A DNA stretch of 29,423 nt from Bacteroidales bacterium (GCA_017535125.1 JAFXUS010000072.1:1-29423); one strand, 5' to 3'. Shown: positions 6,975-15,342, numbered from the stretch's first letter. The notes: generated by a model not told the origin, from the sequence alone. Program-made: numbers and translations.

Positions 6975-7643
6975 ATGGACATCAAACCAGTCGCTGTCTT
7001 CCATTCTCCTCTACCCGAGAAATTCGGCCTGCCCCGCCAGGCCGGGCTGGCGGAATCGCTCCGCGGCACCGTCGTGCTGGAGCCGAAATTCCGCACGCCG
7101 GAGGCCCTGCGCGGCCTGGACGGCTTCGACTATATCTGGCTGATCTGGGGCTTCCACCTGAACCATGAGACGGCTTCCGAGGGCCTGACCGTCCGGCCGC
7201 CGCGCCTGGGCGGCAACGAGCGCGTCGGCGTCTTCGCCTCCCGCTCCCCCTATCGCCCCAATCCGCTGGGCCTGAGTTCCGTGCGCGTCGAGCTCGTGGA
7301 CGCCGCCGCAGGCGAAATCCATGTCCTCGGCGCCGATCTCGCCGACGGCACGCCCATCTACGACATCAAGCCTTACGTCGAGTACGCCGACAGCCACAAG
7401 GGCGCGCGCAGCGGCTTCGTGGACAGCAAGGAATGGAAACGGCTCGAGGTCGTCCTCCCCCGCGAGACCTTCCACAAACTCGATCCGGACAGCGTCGACG
7501 GCCTGCTGGAGATCCTGGCCCAGGATCCCCGCCCCCAGTACCAGGACGATCCGGAACGAATATACGGCCTCCTCTACGAAGGCCGTAACATCAAATTCCG
7601 TGTCGCCGACGGCATTCTCACCGTCGTCGCGGTGGAAGGCTGA
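6975..7643 (+). CDS. trmO: tRNA (N6-threonylcarbamoyladenosine37-N6)-methyltransferase TrmO
   Basis: A 222-residue protein of the TsaA/YaeB/TrmO family, which uses S-adenosylmethionine to methylate t6A37 in tRNAs reading ACY codons. Diagnostic segments are VGVFASRSPYRPNPLGLSSV (84-103), DGTPIYDIKPY (124-134) and the C-terminal DPRPQY (184-189). The protein has both the beta-barrel catalytic part and the C-terminal domain of the longer TrmO form (E. coli is about 235 residues). It begins 3 bp after the M23 peptidase gene and is the last gene of the rightward operon. No terminator follows immediately; the next candidate hairpin in this direction is at 7876-7909. Confidence 0.93.
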   Translation: MDIKPVAVFHSPLPEKFGLPRQAGLAESLRGTVVLEPKFRTPEALRGLDGFDYIWLIWGFHLNHETASEGLTVRPPRLGGNERVGVFASRSPYRPNPLGLSSVRVELVDAAAGEIHVLGADLADGTPIYDIKPYVEYADSHKGARSGFVDSKEWKRLEVVLPRETFHKLDPDSVDGLLEILAQDPRPQYQDDPERIYGLLYEGRNIKFRVADGILTVVAVEG

Positions 7644-7855
7644 TTAATAATCTGTCGGGTCCTTTTCCATCGGGCCTTCCCAGGTGACTGTCACTTCCTT
7701 TCCATCGTCATCGATGCCGCTTGCTTTTATTATGCAAGAGTCGTATACTACCTCTTCTTGCAGAAGGTCTTTCCAGTAAGTCCGCAGTCACTATCGAAGG
7801 TATTAAGGGTATCTTCCGTAGTTGAATAACGGATTGTGCCGCAAGGCAGTCTATT
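7644..7855 (-). pseudogene. Frameshifted, 5'-truncated gene remnant
   Basis: On the minus strand, 7644-7787 encodes about 48 residues ending in WEGPMEKDPTDY and a TAA. This frame is closed by a TGA at 7788-7790. The adjacent minus frame is open upstream to a TAG near 7855 and reads CGTIRYSTTEDTLNTFDSDC. Joining the frames with one indel near 7778-7786 gives a continuous polypeptide of about 70 residues, acidic and rich in Asp, Thr and Tyr. There is no start codon in either frame, and an upstream terminator separates it from the alpha-galactosidase gene. I do not recognise the protein. Base composition is noticeably more A/T-rich than the flanking genes. A sequencing indel cannot explain the missing 5' end. 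Confidence 0.45.
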
Positions 7856-7875
7856 CTATCCCCTCGGTTATAATA

Positions 7876-7909
7876 AAAGGGAGAAGAACATAGCCCTCTC
7901 CCTTTCTTA
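7876..7909. terminator. Terminator downstream of the alpha-galactosidase gene
   Basis: A 9-bp stem, AAAGGGAGA (7876-7884) with TCTCCCTTT (7897-7905), has a 12-nt loop. A/T-rich flanks follow on both sides. It begins right after the stop of the leftward alpha-galactosidase gene (7910-7912). Confidence 0.75.
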
Positions 7910-9202
7910 TTACTTGACCGGCGTCAGCTTGTACGTGACGACGTCGTGTGAAGGTACCACGACCGTGGTCCTGGCACCGACGGTCTGGCCCCGCTTCTTA
8001 CCCTTGGCGCGCGTATTGAACGGCTTTGCGGAAGCGTTCCAGAGATCTTTGGCGGTATAATTGACCTTGTCGAAGGACGGGCAGCGGCCGCTGAGGTCGT
8101 CCTTGAATTCCAGCTTCTCCCAGTCCAGTTCGACAGTCGCTGCCTCCGGGCCGGCGTTCAGCAAGCAGAAGGCCCAGGCACCGTCGGAGAGCGGCTTGAA
8201 CCAGTACTGCAGGTCGCCTTGCTTCTTGATTCGCAGGCCTTGGAAGCCCAGCGGATCCTGGTCGATGGCGATGACTTCCTTGTTCGTGATGATAGCGAGC
8301 GTCTCGTCGCTCATGTTGGTCAGATCGTTGCCGAGAATGAGCGGCGCGGCCATCATGCACCAGAGGGTGAAATGCGCGCGGTCCTCGCTGACCGTCATGC
8401 CGTTGCCGACTTCGAGCATGTCCGGGTCGTTCCAATGATCCGGTCCTGCATAGGCGCGCAGCGGCTCGTTCTGGTCGAGAATCTCCAGTACACTTTGCGG
8501 ACGCCAGCGCGGGCGGCCGTTCTCATCGTAGGTCACAGGAACCGGCAGGAAATGCACGCCGATGTCACCCGTCGTACGCCAGGAGTGGCCAACGTTCTGC
8601 GCCCATTCCCACGGGCGGTTGGACCCCCACTCGCAGATGCTGAAGAGGATGGGTCGTCCGGCGCGCTTGAGGGCGCTGCGCATGGTGGTGTAGGCACCGA
8701 TCGGATTGAGGTCGTTGGTGTAGCACCAGTCGTATTTGAGGTAATCCACGCCCCAGGAAGCATAGGTGAATGCGTCCTGGTATTCGTGGCCGTTGCTGCC
8801 GGCATAGCAGGCGCAGGTGTTGGTGCCGGCGTCGCTGTAGATGCCCAGTTTGAGGCCGCGTTCGTGCAGATAGTCCGCCAGGGCCTTGATGCCGGACGGG
8901 AATTTCTCGGGATCCTCATGAATGAAGCCCTGTTCGTCGCGCTCCCCGTGCCAGCCGTCGTCCAGGTTGAGATAGACATATCCGGCATCGACGAGGCCCA
9001 GTTCGACCATGCTGTCGGCCGTGGCCTTGATCAGGTCTTCATTGATGTTCGTGGCGAACTTGTTCCAGGAGTTCCACCCCATCTGCGGGGTCAGGGCAAG
9101 GCCTTCCCATTTGGGGAGCGGTGTGTCCGGGCGGCGCTGCTGCGCGCTCACGGAGCAGACGGCCATCAGGCCGGCAAGCAGGGAGATAAGGATGCGATTC
9201 AT
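7910..9202 (-). CDS. Secreted GH27 alpha-galactosidase
   Basis: A 430-residue glycoside hydrolase with a signal peptide (about 1-20, SVSA before QQRR). The family-27 (beta/alpha)8 barrel spans about 35-325 and begins with the hallmark TPQMGWNSWNKF (38-49). It includes LNLDDGW (78-84) and LGIYSDAG (119-126). The nucleophile is D158 in YLKYDWC. The acid/base Asp is D213 in SWRTTGDI, by analogy with human alpha-galactosidase A D170 and D231. HWNDPDMLEVGN (256-267) is also conserved. A C-terminal beta-sandwich follows. It removes terminal alpha-galactosyl groups from oligosaccharides or plant galactomannans. It is divergently paired with a secreted alpha/beta-hydrolase, which suggests shared use of a decorated plant polysaccharide; that link is inferred. 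Confidence 0.93.
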   Translation of the reverse strand: MNRILISLLAGLMAVCSVSAQQRRPDTPLPKWEGLALTPQMGWNSWNKFATNINEDLIKATADSMVELGLVDAGYVYLNLDDGWHGERDEQGFIHEDPEKFPSGIKALADYLHERGLKLGIYSDAGTNTCACYAGSNGHEYQDAFTYASWGVDYLKYDWCYTNDLNPIGAYTTMRSALKRAGRPILFSICEWGSNRPWEWAQNVGHSWRTTGDIGVHFLPVPVTYDENGRPRWRPQSVLEILDQNEPLRAYAGPDHWNDPDMLEVGNGMTVSEDRAHFTLWCMMAAPLILGNDLTNMSDETLAIITNKEVIAIDQDPLGFQGLRIKKQGDLQYWFKPLSDGAWAFCLLNAGPEAATVELDWEKLEFKDDLSGRCPSFDKVNYTAKDLWNASAKPFNTRAKGKKRGQTVGARTTVVVPSHDVVTYKLTPVK

Positions 9203-9229
9203 ATAAGAAGGTTATTGTTTTCGTGTTTT

Positions 9230-9237
9230 CAAAAATA
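9230..9237 (-). promoter_or_regulatory. -7 box for the alpha-galactosidase gene
   Basis: On the minus strand this reads TATTTTTG, a full TAnnTTTG match, 28 bp before the ATG at 9202. Confidence 0.6.
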
Positions 9238-9271
9238 CAAAAAATAACTTGAATCCCTGCCGGCAAATATG

Positions 9272-9279
9272 TACATTTG
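9272..9279 (+). promoter_or_regulatory. -7 box for the secreted hydrolase gene
   Basis: TACATTTG matches TAnnTTTG. A TTG lies at 9249-9251, about 20 bp upstream, in the position of the -33 element. The ATG follows at 9307. Confidence 0.65.
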
Positions 9280-9306
9280 TAACAGATACTGTTAAAACTG
9301 ATATCC

Positions 9307-10377
9307 ATGAAGAAATTCCTCGCATTTGCCGTGGCGCTTGCCACGGGTTTGTTCTGCTTCGCGCAGACCGAGCAGTCCCAGGTCATCGAAAACGGCGGCA
9401 CAGGTCCCTGGAAGTCCGTCGCCATCGGCGACAAGAGCCTGCCGACCCACATGATCTACCGTCCGGAGAATCTCAAGGCCTATGTGGCCGAGAACGGGAA
9501 GATTCCCGTGCTCCTGTATGCCAACGGCGCCTGCGCCAACAACAGCCTCGAGATGAGCCGTCTGCTCAGCGAGGTCGCATCCTGGGGCTATATCGTCCTT
9601 GCCATCGGTCCCTACATGGACATGCCTGACGATGCGTTCTACAATCAGTGGAAGGGCGTCGTACGCGGCTGGTATCCCGAGACCAAGCCCGTGGCCATCA
9701 TGGGCAACGGTGAGCGCCTGACCCCGTACACGGAGGAGGAACTGGCTGCCCAGGCCGCGGAGCGCGAAGCCGCCCAGAAGGCTGCTGCCGCCGCTGCCAA
9801 GAAAAACAAGAACAAGAAGCCGGTCGTGACGGTGGAACCGCAGTTCCGCACCTATGCCCGCCAGTTACTGGAGGGCCTCGACTGGCTGACCGACCAGAAT
9901 GGCAACGAGGAGAGCGAATACTATCACCTGATCGACCTGGAGAAGGTCGCTGCAATGGGACAGTCCTGCGGCGGCGCCCAGGTGCTCGGCGTGGCGCATG
10001 ACCCGCGCATCAAGACCTGCATGATCTTCAACTCCGGCATCGGTGAGATGTCCATGAGCGGCGCTTCCAAGAAGTCCCTCGCGAACCTGCACACCCCGAT
10101 GCTCTATATCAACGGCGGCACGGCCGACGTGGCCTACAACAACGCCAACGGCGACTGGGGCCGCATCGCGGACTGCATTCCGGTGGTGAAGATCTCCACC
10201 CTCGACGGCCATCATGGCACCTACTATGAGGCCCACGCCGGTGCTTTCGCCGTCGTCGCCCGCATGTGGATGAACTGGCAGCTCAAGGGCATGGTCGGCG
10301 ACTCCGCCCTCTTCATGAACGACGAGTACGGCAAGACCTTCTATCCCGACTGGACCTTCGAGCGGAAGAATTGGTAG
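9307..10377 (+). CDS. Secreted alpha/beta-hydrolase (esterase-like)
   Basis: A 356-residue protein with a signal peptide (about 1-19, CFA before QTEQ). An alpha/beta-hydrolase core is supported by the early strand IPVLLYANGACANN (66-79), the nucleophile elbow GQSCG (218-222, Ser220), a later strand TPMLYINGGTAD (263-274) that could supply the acid, and GHHGTYYEAH (301-310) that could supply the His. Between strands lies a very unusual Glu/Ala/Lys-rich segment (about 142-172) predicted to be a long charged helix. The family resembles dienelactone- and chlorophyllase-type secreted esterases; the substrate is unknown. It is divergent from the GH27 alpha-galactosidase, which suggests a role in de-esterifying plant glycans, but this is inference. 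Confidence 0.75.
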   Translation: MKKFLAFAVALATGLFCFAQTEQSQVIENGGTGPWKSVAIGDKSLPTHMIYRPENLKAYVAENGKIPVLLYANGACANNSLEMSRLLSEVASWGYIVLAIGPYMDMPDDAFYNQWKGVVRGWYPETKPVAIMGNGERLTPYTEEELAAQAAEREAAQKAAAAAAKKNKNKKPVVTVEPQFRTYARQLLEGLDWLTDQNGNEESEYYHLIDLEKVAAMGQSCGGAQVLGVAHDPRIKTCMIFNSGIGEMSMSGASKKSLANLHTPMLYINGGTADVAYNNANGDWGRIADCIPVVKISTLDGHHGTYYEAHAGAFAVVARMWMNWQLKGMVGDSALFMNDEYGKTFYPDWTFERKNW

Positions 10378-10412
10378 AATGCGGTTGGTGGTCCAAGGTT
10401 TAGACCACCAAC
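10378..10412 (+). repeat. Palindromic hairpin, copy 1
   Basis: A 10-bp perfect stem, GTTGGTGGTC (10384-10393) with GACCACCAAC (10403-10412), has a 9-nt loop. It starts immediately after the hydrolase stop codon. Its left flank and left arm (10378-10396) match copy 2 (10429-10447) at 16 of 19 positions. Confidence 0.7.
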
Positions 10413-10428
10413 GTCAAAATAGGCCTGA

Positions 10429-10469
10429 AATGCAGTTAGGGGTCCAAATCTTGGACCCCTAACTGCATT
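10429..10469 (+). repeat. Palindromic hairpin, copy 2 (19-bp stem)
   Basis: A perfect 19-bp stem (10429-10447 with 10451-10469) has a 3-nt ATC loop. It lies between convergent genes (stops at 10377 and 10486) but lacks a clear T-run on either side. It is therefore not a classical terminator, although it may act as a transcript end or stabiliser. Confidence 0.8.
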
Positions 10470-10485
10470 CTAAATACCTTTCAAA

Positions 10486-11337
10486 CTATAACAGCGCCTT
10501 GAAACCCTGGTAGAGCGCGTCGATGAGGTCGCGGCTGCTGTAGGCCTCGGCGGTGCATTTCTCCGTGAGATAGTCCGCCGAACGGCCGTGGATCCAGACG
10601 CCGAGCGCAGCGGCCTCCAAGGCGCTGTAGCCACGCGCCAGCAGGCCGCCGATGAGGCCGGTCAGCACGTCGCCGCTACCGCCCTTCGCCAGGCCGGGGT
10701 TGCCAGTGGTATTGACGTACTTTCCTCCTTCCGGGGTATAGATTTCTGTCGAGAATCCCTTCGAGACGATGACGCAGCCCGTTTCCTGGCTGAGTTTCTT
10801 CAACGCCTCTTCCTTCTCCTCCATGGTGTCCCAGCTGATCAGGCGCCGGAGTTCACCCTCGTGCGGGGTCATGATGGATCCGGCGGGAATCAGTTTGTAG
10901 AGATCGGGGTGTGCGGCGAGGATGAAGAGCGCATCGGCGTCCAGCACCATCGGAATGACGTCTTCCTGCTCCCGAAGGCGGGTCAGCAGGCCTTCAAACG
11001 CCTCTTCCGTCTGCTGCGTACGGCCGAGTCCGGGACCGACCGCGACAGCGGTAAAGCGGAGCAGACCGTCCGGAACGCGGCTGAAGCTGTCGCCGGGATC
11101 CTCCGACAGCATCGCGGACGGGAACGAGGACACGGCCGCCTGGGCGGCGCGCGCCGTGGAATGCAGGGTGACCAGGCCGCAGCCGGACTTCAGTGCGGCG
11201 CCCGTGGCAAGCACGGCCGCGCCGGGCATGGCCTGGCAGCCGCCGACCAGCAGCAGGTGTCCGTAATCGCCCTTATGGCTGTCATCTTCGCGCCGCTTGA
11301 GCAGCGGGCGCAGGAATTTGGGATTGATCTTTATCAT
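10486..11337 (-). CDS. nnrD: ADP/ATP-dependent NAD(P)H-hydrate dehydratase
   Basis: A 283-residue ribokinase-fold enzyme of the YjeF C-terminal-domain family. It repairs hydrated NAD(P)H, in bacteria with ADP. Motifs are HKGDYGHLLLVGG (21-33), VGPGLG (100-105), LDADAL (132-137), TPHEGE (157-162) and GNPGLAKGGSGDVLTG (212-227), with the catalytic Asp at 223. Many bacteria carry this domain fused behind the NnrE epimerase. Here the protein starts at the dehydratase domain and no epimerase is in the window, so NnrE must be elsewhere or absent. It is the last gene of the gcv operon, 9 bp after the DUF5715-like gene. Its substrate repair role complements NudC (1481-2224), but the two are not in the same operon. 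Confidence 0.92.
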   Translation of the reverse strand: MIKINPKFLRPLLKRREDDSHKGDYGHLLLVGGCQAMPGAAVLATGAALKSGCGLVTLHSTARAAQAAVSSFPSAMLSEDPGDSFSRVPDGLLRFTAVAVGPGLGRTQQTEEAFEGLLTRLREQEDVIPMVLDADALFILAAHPDLYKLIPAGSIMTPHEGELRRLISWDTMEEKEEALKKLSQETGCVIVSKGFSTEIYTPEGGKYVNTTGNPGLAKGGSGDVLTGLIGGLLARGYSALEAAALGVWIHGRSADYLTEKCTAEAYSSRDLIDALYQGFKALL

Positions 11338-11346
11338 GGTTAATAA

Positions 11347-12141
11347 TTATTGGCAGGATGTGATGTGGAAGCAGTGCTCCTTCTTTTCGTATTTCACCAG
11401 GATGCGGCCGGCGTTCCGCTCGTCGCGGAGTACCTCGGCAAGCACCTTGGTCAGTTCGTACGGCTGCATGAATTCGTCCGTCTCCACCTCGCGTGAATAG
11501 CGGCTGTGGCTGATATCGAAGGTTGTCCCGTAGCAATGGGAAGAATTGTCCGAGGCATTAGGGTTGCCGCTCTTGCGCAGGCGAGTCACGTCTTCCTCGG
11601 TGCGGAGGACGGAAGTGACGACGAGCTTGTAAACAGGGAACTGCTTGCGCTGGAGCGAATCGTTGAATGCCTTCGCGATGTGGTTCAGTTCCCGGGCGGC
11701 ATTCGCCGTCAAATACGGAACAGAATAGCGCAGGTTGTCGATTTCCAGATAATCCGTATTCTCGATCTTGACTAGCAGCTTGGCATCGACGTCGTCCCGC
11801 TTCTCGGGTATTTTTTTCAGGCCGACGGCCTGTGCCTTCTCCAGATGCGTCTCGTTGACGTCGTTGAACACCTTCGCGTACGACATCAGCTTCGTGTAGT
11901 AGATGATCTCCTTCGCCTGCGACTCCCCCGTTCCGTCCACGTCATCCTCCACCACGATCTCCTCTTCCTCCGGCACGGTCTCTTCCGTCACTTCTTCCTG
12001 TTGCTCGATCACCTGCTCCACCACTTCCGGTTTCACTTTCTTCTCTTTCCTGCTGCAGCCGCCTCCCACCAGGAACCCGAACAGGAATCCCAGCAGGAAG
12101 GGCGTCAGCAGAATGATCAGCGCTTTTTGCTTCTTAGTCAT
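11347..12141 (-). CDS. DUF5715-type membrane-anchored, M15-like protein
   Basis: A 264-residue protein with a basic N-terminus and one hydrophobic segment (about 8-28). The segment ends GGGCS, so it is either a TM anchor or an atypical lipobox. A long Glu/Val-rich linker follows (about 32-70). The C-terminal domain (about 130-264) carries [10 protein letters not shown] (176-185), [12 protein letters not shown] (200-211) and EHCFHIT (255-261). H202, D209 and H256 or H259 match the spacing of the zinc ligands of M15 D-Ala-D-Ala carboxypeptidases (H-x6-D and a later His). I recognise this as the Bacteroidota DUF5715 family. A peptidoglycan carboxypeptidase role is plausible but unproven. Its start overlaps the end of gcvPB by 8 bp, so translation is coupled. 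Confidence 0.75.
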   Translation of the reverse strand: MTKKQKALIILLTPFLLGFLFGFLVGGGCSRKEKKVKPEVVEQVIEQQEEVTEETVPEEEEIVVEDDVDGTGESQAKEIIYYTKLMSYAKVFNDVNETHLEKAQAVGLKKIPEKRDDVDAKLLVKIENTDYLEIDNLRYSVPYLTANAARELNHIAKAFNDSLQRKQFPVYKLVVTSVLRTEEDVTRLRKSGNPNASDNSSHCYGTTFDISHSRYSREVETDEFMQPYELTKVLAEVLRDERNAGRILVKYEKKEHCFHITSCQ

Positions 12142-13624
12142 ATTTCAAAATGGGCTGCCGGGCGGCGGTCGTCTCGTCGGGACGGCCGATCGGCGTGTTG
12201 TGCGGAGCGCCGTGCAGCAGCTCCGGGTCGGTCTTGGCCTCGACGGCGATCTTGCGCATCACGGCGATGAATGCGTCCAGGGTCTCCAGCGACTCCGTCT
12301 CCGTCGGCTCGATCATGATGGCCTGGTGGAAGAGCAGCGGGAAATAGATGGTCGGCGCGTGGAAGCCGTAGTCCAGCAGGCGCTTGGCGACGTCGAGCGT
12401 CGAGACCCCGTTGTCCTCCAGAAGCCCGTCGAACACGAATTCATGCTTGCAGACCGTCGGAATCGGCAGCTTGTAGCAGCCCTTGAGCGATTCCTTGATA
12501 TAGTTCGCGCCCAGGGTGGCCAGCTTGCCGGCCAGCTTGATGTGCTCGCGTCCGAGCATCAGGATGTAGGCATATGCCCGCAGGATGATGCCGAAATTGC
12601 CGTGGAAGCCGCTGACGCGCGGAATATGCAGGAACGGGAGCACCTTGTCGGACACGCCGACGGGGCCTGCGCCGGGACCGCCTCCGCCGTGCGGCGTGGA
12701 GAAGGTCTTGTGCAGGTTCAGGTGCATGATGTCGAAGCCCATGTCACCCGGGCGGACCATGCCGAGGAGCGGGTTCATGTTGGCGCCGTCATAATAAAGC
12801 AGGCCGCCGCAGTCATGGACGAGTTGCGCGATTTCCTTGATGTCGCGTTCGAAGAGGCCCAGGGTATTGGGGTTCGTCAGCATGATACCGGCGATGTCCG
12901 GGCCGAGGAGCGCCTTGAGCGCGTCCACGTCCACGAGGCCGTTCTCCTTGGACTTGACGACCACGATGTCCAGGCCGCAGACGGCCGCCGAAGCGGGGTT
13001 GGTGCCATGGGCGCTGTCGGGGACGATGACCTTGGTGCGGGCGGTGTCGCCGCGGCTCATGTGGTACTCACGCATGAGCATGAGGCCGGTGAGTTCGCCG
13101 TGGGCGCCTGCGCAGGGCAGGAAGGTGAAATGTTTCATGCCCGTGATCGCGGCGAGGGCCTTGTCCATGCCGACGTAGATCTCCAGGGCGCCCTTGGTGG
13201 TGGATTCCGGCTGGAGCGGGTGCAGGCCCGTGAAGGCCGGCATGTTCGCAATCTCCTCGTTGATCTTGGGGTTGTATTTCATGGTGCAGGAGCCGAGCGG
13301 GTAGAAGCCCGTGTCGACGCCGAAGTTCATCTGGCTCAGATTGGTATAATGTCTGACGACATCCACCTCACTGACCTCAGGTAAATCTAATTCGGCTTCC
13401 CGCCAAATCGGTTGACTGTTCCGTGCGTGGGCGCCGGTTCGCGTAAGCGAATATCCGGCCATCCCCCTTGAGGGGGTGCAGGGGGTGAAAGCCTCTTCGC
13501 CTGCGAAGCGGGCGAGGGTGGCACGGTTTCCGAAGGGCAGCTGCTGCTGAGCAGCGTTTGGAAGGGAATAGCCGATACGTCCAGGTTTGGAGAGTTCAAA
13601 TATGAGTTTGTCGTAGTACTTCAT
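12134..13624 (-). CDS. gcvPB: Glycine dehydrogenase (decarboxylating) subunit 2, with in-frame insertion
   Basis: A 496-residue PLP-dependent P-protein subunit; with GcvPA it decarboxylates glycine and loads aminomethyl onto GcvH lipoate. Conserved parts are [13 protein letters not shown] (108-120), [12 protein letters not shown] (169-180), [11 protein letters not shown] (203-213), and the PLP lysine K306 in [18 protein letters not shown] start at ATG 13624 ([16 protein letters not shown]), the normal family start; a longer open frame upstream lies inside gcvPA. Residues about 23-73, between GYSLP and [12 protein letters not shown], are unlike the family linker. They are encoded by a hairpin-rich stretch (about 13405-13558) that looks inserted. 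Frame is maintained and catalytic regions are intact, so the subunit is probably functional. The gene starts 14 bp after gcvPA ends. Confidence 0.95.
   Translation of the reverse strand: MKYYDKLIFELSKPGRIGYSLPNAAQQQLPFGNRATLARFAGEEAFTPCTPSRGMAGYSLTRTGAHARNSQPIWREAELDLPEVSEVDVVRHYTNLSQMNFGVDTGFYPLGSCTMKYNPKINEEIANMPAFTGLHPLQPESTTKGALEIYVGMDKALAAITGMKHFTFLPCAGAHGELTGLMLMREYHMSRGDTARTKVIVPDSAHGTNPASAAVCGLDIVVVKSKENGLVDVDALKALLGPDIAGIMLTNPNTLGLFERDIKEIAQLVHDCGGLLYYDGANMNPLLGMVRPGDMGFDIMHLNLHKTFSTPHGGGGPGAGPVGVSDKVLPFLHIPRVSGFHGNFGIILRAYAYILMLGREHIKLAGKLATLGANYIKESLKGCYKLPIPTVCKHEFVFDGLLEDNGVSTLDVAKRLLDYGFHAPTIYFPLLFHQAIMIEPTETESLETLDAFIAVMRKIAVEAKTDPELLHGAPHNTPIGRPDETTAARQPILKYD
13405..13558 (-). 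repeat. Hairpin-rich element inserted in gcvPB
   Basis: About 150 bp with four short perfect hairpins: TTCGC-GTAA-GCGAA (13438-13451), CCCCC-TTGA-GGGGG (13463-13476), CTTCGC-CT-GCGAAG (13495-13508) and GCTGCT-GCTG-AGCAGC (13540-13555). It is in frame with gcvPB and encodes roughly 51 low-complexity-like residues, including [13 protein letters not shown]. Boundaries are approximate because they rest on remembered family length. Confidence 0.6.
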
Positions 13625-13638
13625 AACTGTATCCTCCC

Positions 13639-14946
13639 CTATTTGACAGATTTGACGAGTTCGACGATGCGGTCGAGTTCCTCGCGGGGGTGCTTCTCCG
13701 TGACGCAGAAGGTCACGTAGCCGTCCTCGGTCTGGAGGGCGGCGAAGTAGCCCGCGTCGAGCAACGCCTGCTGGAGCTTCTGGACGTCGCAGAGCGGCTT
13801 GAGGCAGAACTCCTTGAGGAATTCGCCGTCGAAGACACGCTCGAATTTGCCCGTGGCGAGCAGAGCGTCGTGCAGGTAATGCGCGCCCTCGTAGCAGAGC
13901 GCGTTGAGCTTGCGCATGCCCTCCGGCCCCATCAGGGACAGGTACACCGTGCACCAGAGCGCCATCAGCGACTCGTTGGAGCAGATGTTGGAGGTGGCCT
14001 TCTCGCGGCGGATGTGCTGCTCGCGCGCCTGGAGTGTCAGGACGTAGCAGCGTTTGTCGGAGGCGTCCGTGGTCTGGCCGACGATGCGGCCGGGCAGTTT
14101 GCGCATCAGCGCCTCGGTGCAGGCCATGAATCCTACGTAGGGACCGCCGAAGCAGAGCGGAATGCCGAGGCTCTGGCCGTCTCCGACGGCAATGTCGGCA
14201 CCCCATTCGGCCGGCGTCTTCACGACGGCCAGGGCGGACGGGTCGCAGTATTCGACCAGCAGCGCCCCCATCTGGTGGACGAGGTCCGCCAGGCCAAGAT
14301 GACTTTCGATAATACCGAAACGATTGATGGACGGAACGATGACCCCCGCCAGATCAAGTACTCCCTCAGCCACTTCCTCGGCCACCTTGTCGGTGACGAC
14401 GACGTTGATGCCGGCGTATTTGGCGTAGGTCTTGATCGTGTCGATGACGTTCGGCAGGAGCCGGGCGGACACAATCACGGAATTGCGTTTCTTGGTGCTG
14501 GCGACGCACATGCGCATGGCCTCCGCGGCGGCGGTCGGGCCGTCGTACATGGAGGCGTTGGTGACGGCGAGGCCGGTCAGGCGGCAGATCATCGTCTGCC
14601 ACTCGAAGATGTAGCGCAGCGTGCCCTGCGAAATCTCGCACTGGTACGGCGTATAGGCGGTCAGGAATTCGCTCCGCGAGGTAATATACGGAATCACGGA
14701 CGGCACGTAGTGATCGTAGGCCCCTTGACCGACGAACACCTTGAGCCGCGTATTCTTGGCGGCGAGGGACTCGAAAAAGTCACGGACCTGCTGTTCGCTC
14801 ATGGCGGACGGCAGGTCGTACTCCCCCTTGTAGATGAAATCCGCGGGGACATCGGCATACAGGTCGTCCAGCGACCCGACGCCGATTCTTTCGAGCATTA
14901 TGCGGATATCTTCCTCGGTCTGAGGAAAATAGCTGAATGCTCCCAT
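13639..14946 (-). CDS. gcvPA: Glycine dehydrogenase (decarboxylating) subunit 1
   Basis: A 435-residue P-protein subunit 1, normal in length for the split form. The N-terminus [19 protein letters not shown] is the family start. It also contains [71 protein letters not shown] and a [16 protein letters not shown] segment. It lacks the PLP lysine, which is in GcvPB; the two form the active heterodimer or heterotetramer. It starts 6 bp after gcvH stops and is followed by gcvPB after 14 bp, so the P subunits should be made from one message in similar amounts. Bacteroides-type genomes often carry a fused GcvP. The split here is a lineage clue but is common elsewhere. Confidence 0.96.
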   Translation of the reverse strand: MGAFSYFPQTEEDIRIMLERIGVGSLDDLYADVPADFIYKGEYDLPSAMSEQQVRDFFESLAAKNTRLKVFVGQGAYDHYVPSVIPYITSRSEFLTAYTPYQCEISQGTLRYIFEWQTMICRLTGLAVTNASMYDGPTAAAEAMRMCVASTKKRNSVIVSARLLPNVIDTIKTYAKYAGINVVVTDKVAEEVAEGVLDLAGVIVPSINRFGIIESHLGLADLVHQMGALLVEYCDPSALAVVKTPAEWGADIAVGDGQSLGIPLCFGGPYVGFMACTEALMRKLPGRIVGQTTDASDKRCYVLTLQAREQHIRREKATSNICSNESLMALWCTVYLSLMGPEGMRKLNALCYEGAHYLHDALLATGKFERVFDGEFLKEFCLKPLCDVQKLQQALLDAGYFAALQTEDGYVTFCVTEKHPREELDRIVELVKSVK

Positions 14947-14952
14947 GGCTTG

Positions 14953-15330
14953 CTATTTGGCGATTTCTGCGTAGGCGGAGGCGTTCAGCAGGGCGTCGAG
15001 CTCGGCGGTATCGGACATTTCCACCTTGATGATCCAGGCCTCGTAGGCGTCTTCATTGATCATCTCGGGCTTGTCCTCGAGCTCGTCGTTGCGGGCGATC
15101 ACTTTGCCGGACACGGGAGCCACGAGCTCGCTGGAGGTCTTGACGCTCTCCAGGGCGCCGAAATCGTCGCCGGCTACGACCTCGTCGTCGACGTCAGGCA
15201 TTTCGACGTAGGTGATGTCCCCCATCTCGCTCTGCGCGAAGTCGGAGACGCCGATGATGGCCACGTTGCCATCCACTTTGACCCATTCGTGGGACTCGCT
15301 GTAGAGAAGTCCCTCTGCAATTTTGCTCAT
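14953..15330 (-). CDS. gcvH: Glycine cleavage system H protein
   Basis: A 125-residue lipoyl carrier of the glycine cleavage system. The lipoylated lysine is K64 in ALESVKTSSEL. Other conserved parts are SESHEWVKVDG (11-21), GDITYVEMP (37-45) and NEDAYEAWIIKVE, followed by the C-terminal helix. It shuttles the aminomethyl group from GcvPA/PB to GcvT and must be reoxidised by lipoamide dehydrogenase, which is not encoded in the window. It lies 12 bp after gcvT and 6 bp before gcvPA, in the order T-H-PA-PB that is common for the split P-protein form. Confidence 0.97.
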   Translation of the reverse strand: MSKIAEGLLYSESHEWVKVDGNVAIIGVSDFAQSEMGDITYVEMPDVDDEVVAGDDFGALESVKTSSELVAPVSGKVIARNDELEDKPEMINEDAYEAWIIKVEMSDTAELDALLNASAYAEIAK

Positions 15331-15342
15331 ATCGTTGTGGTT

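Noticed and set aside
11903..13384. A 493-codon open frame antisense to gcvPB and the DUF5715-like gene
   Set aside because: Antisense shadow. The opposite strand encodes catalytic motifs of GcvPB and the start of the next gene.
13625..14206. N-terminal extension of gcvPB into gcvPA
   Set aside because: The extra residues are an out-of-frame reading of gcvPA (Arg/His-rich). The family start [12 protein letters not shown] is at 13624.
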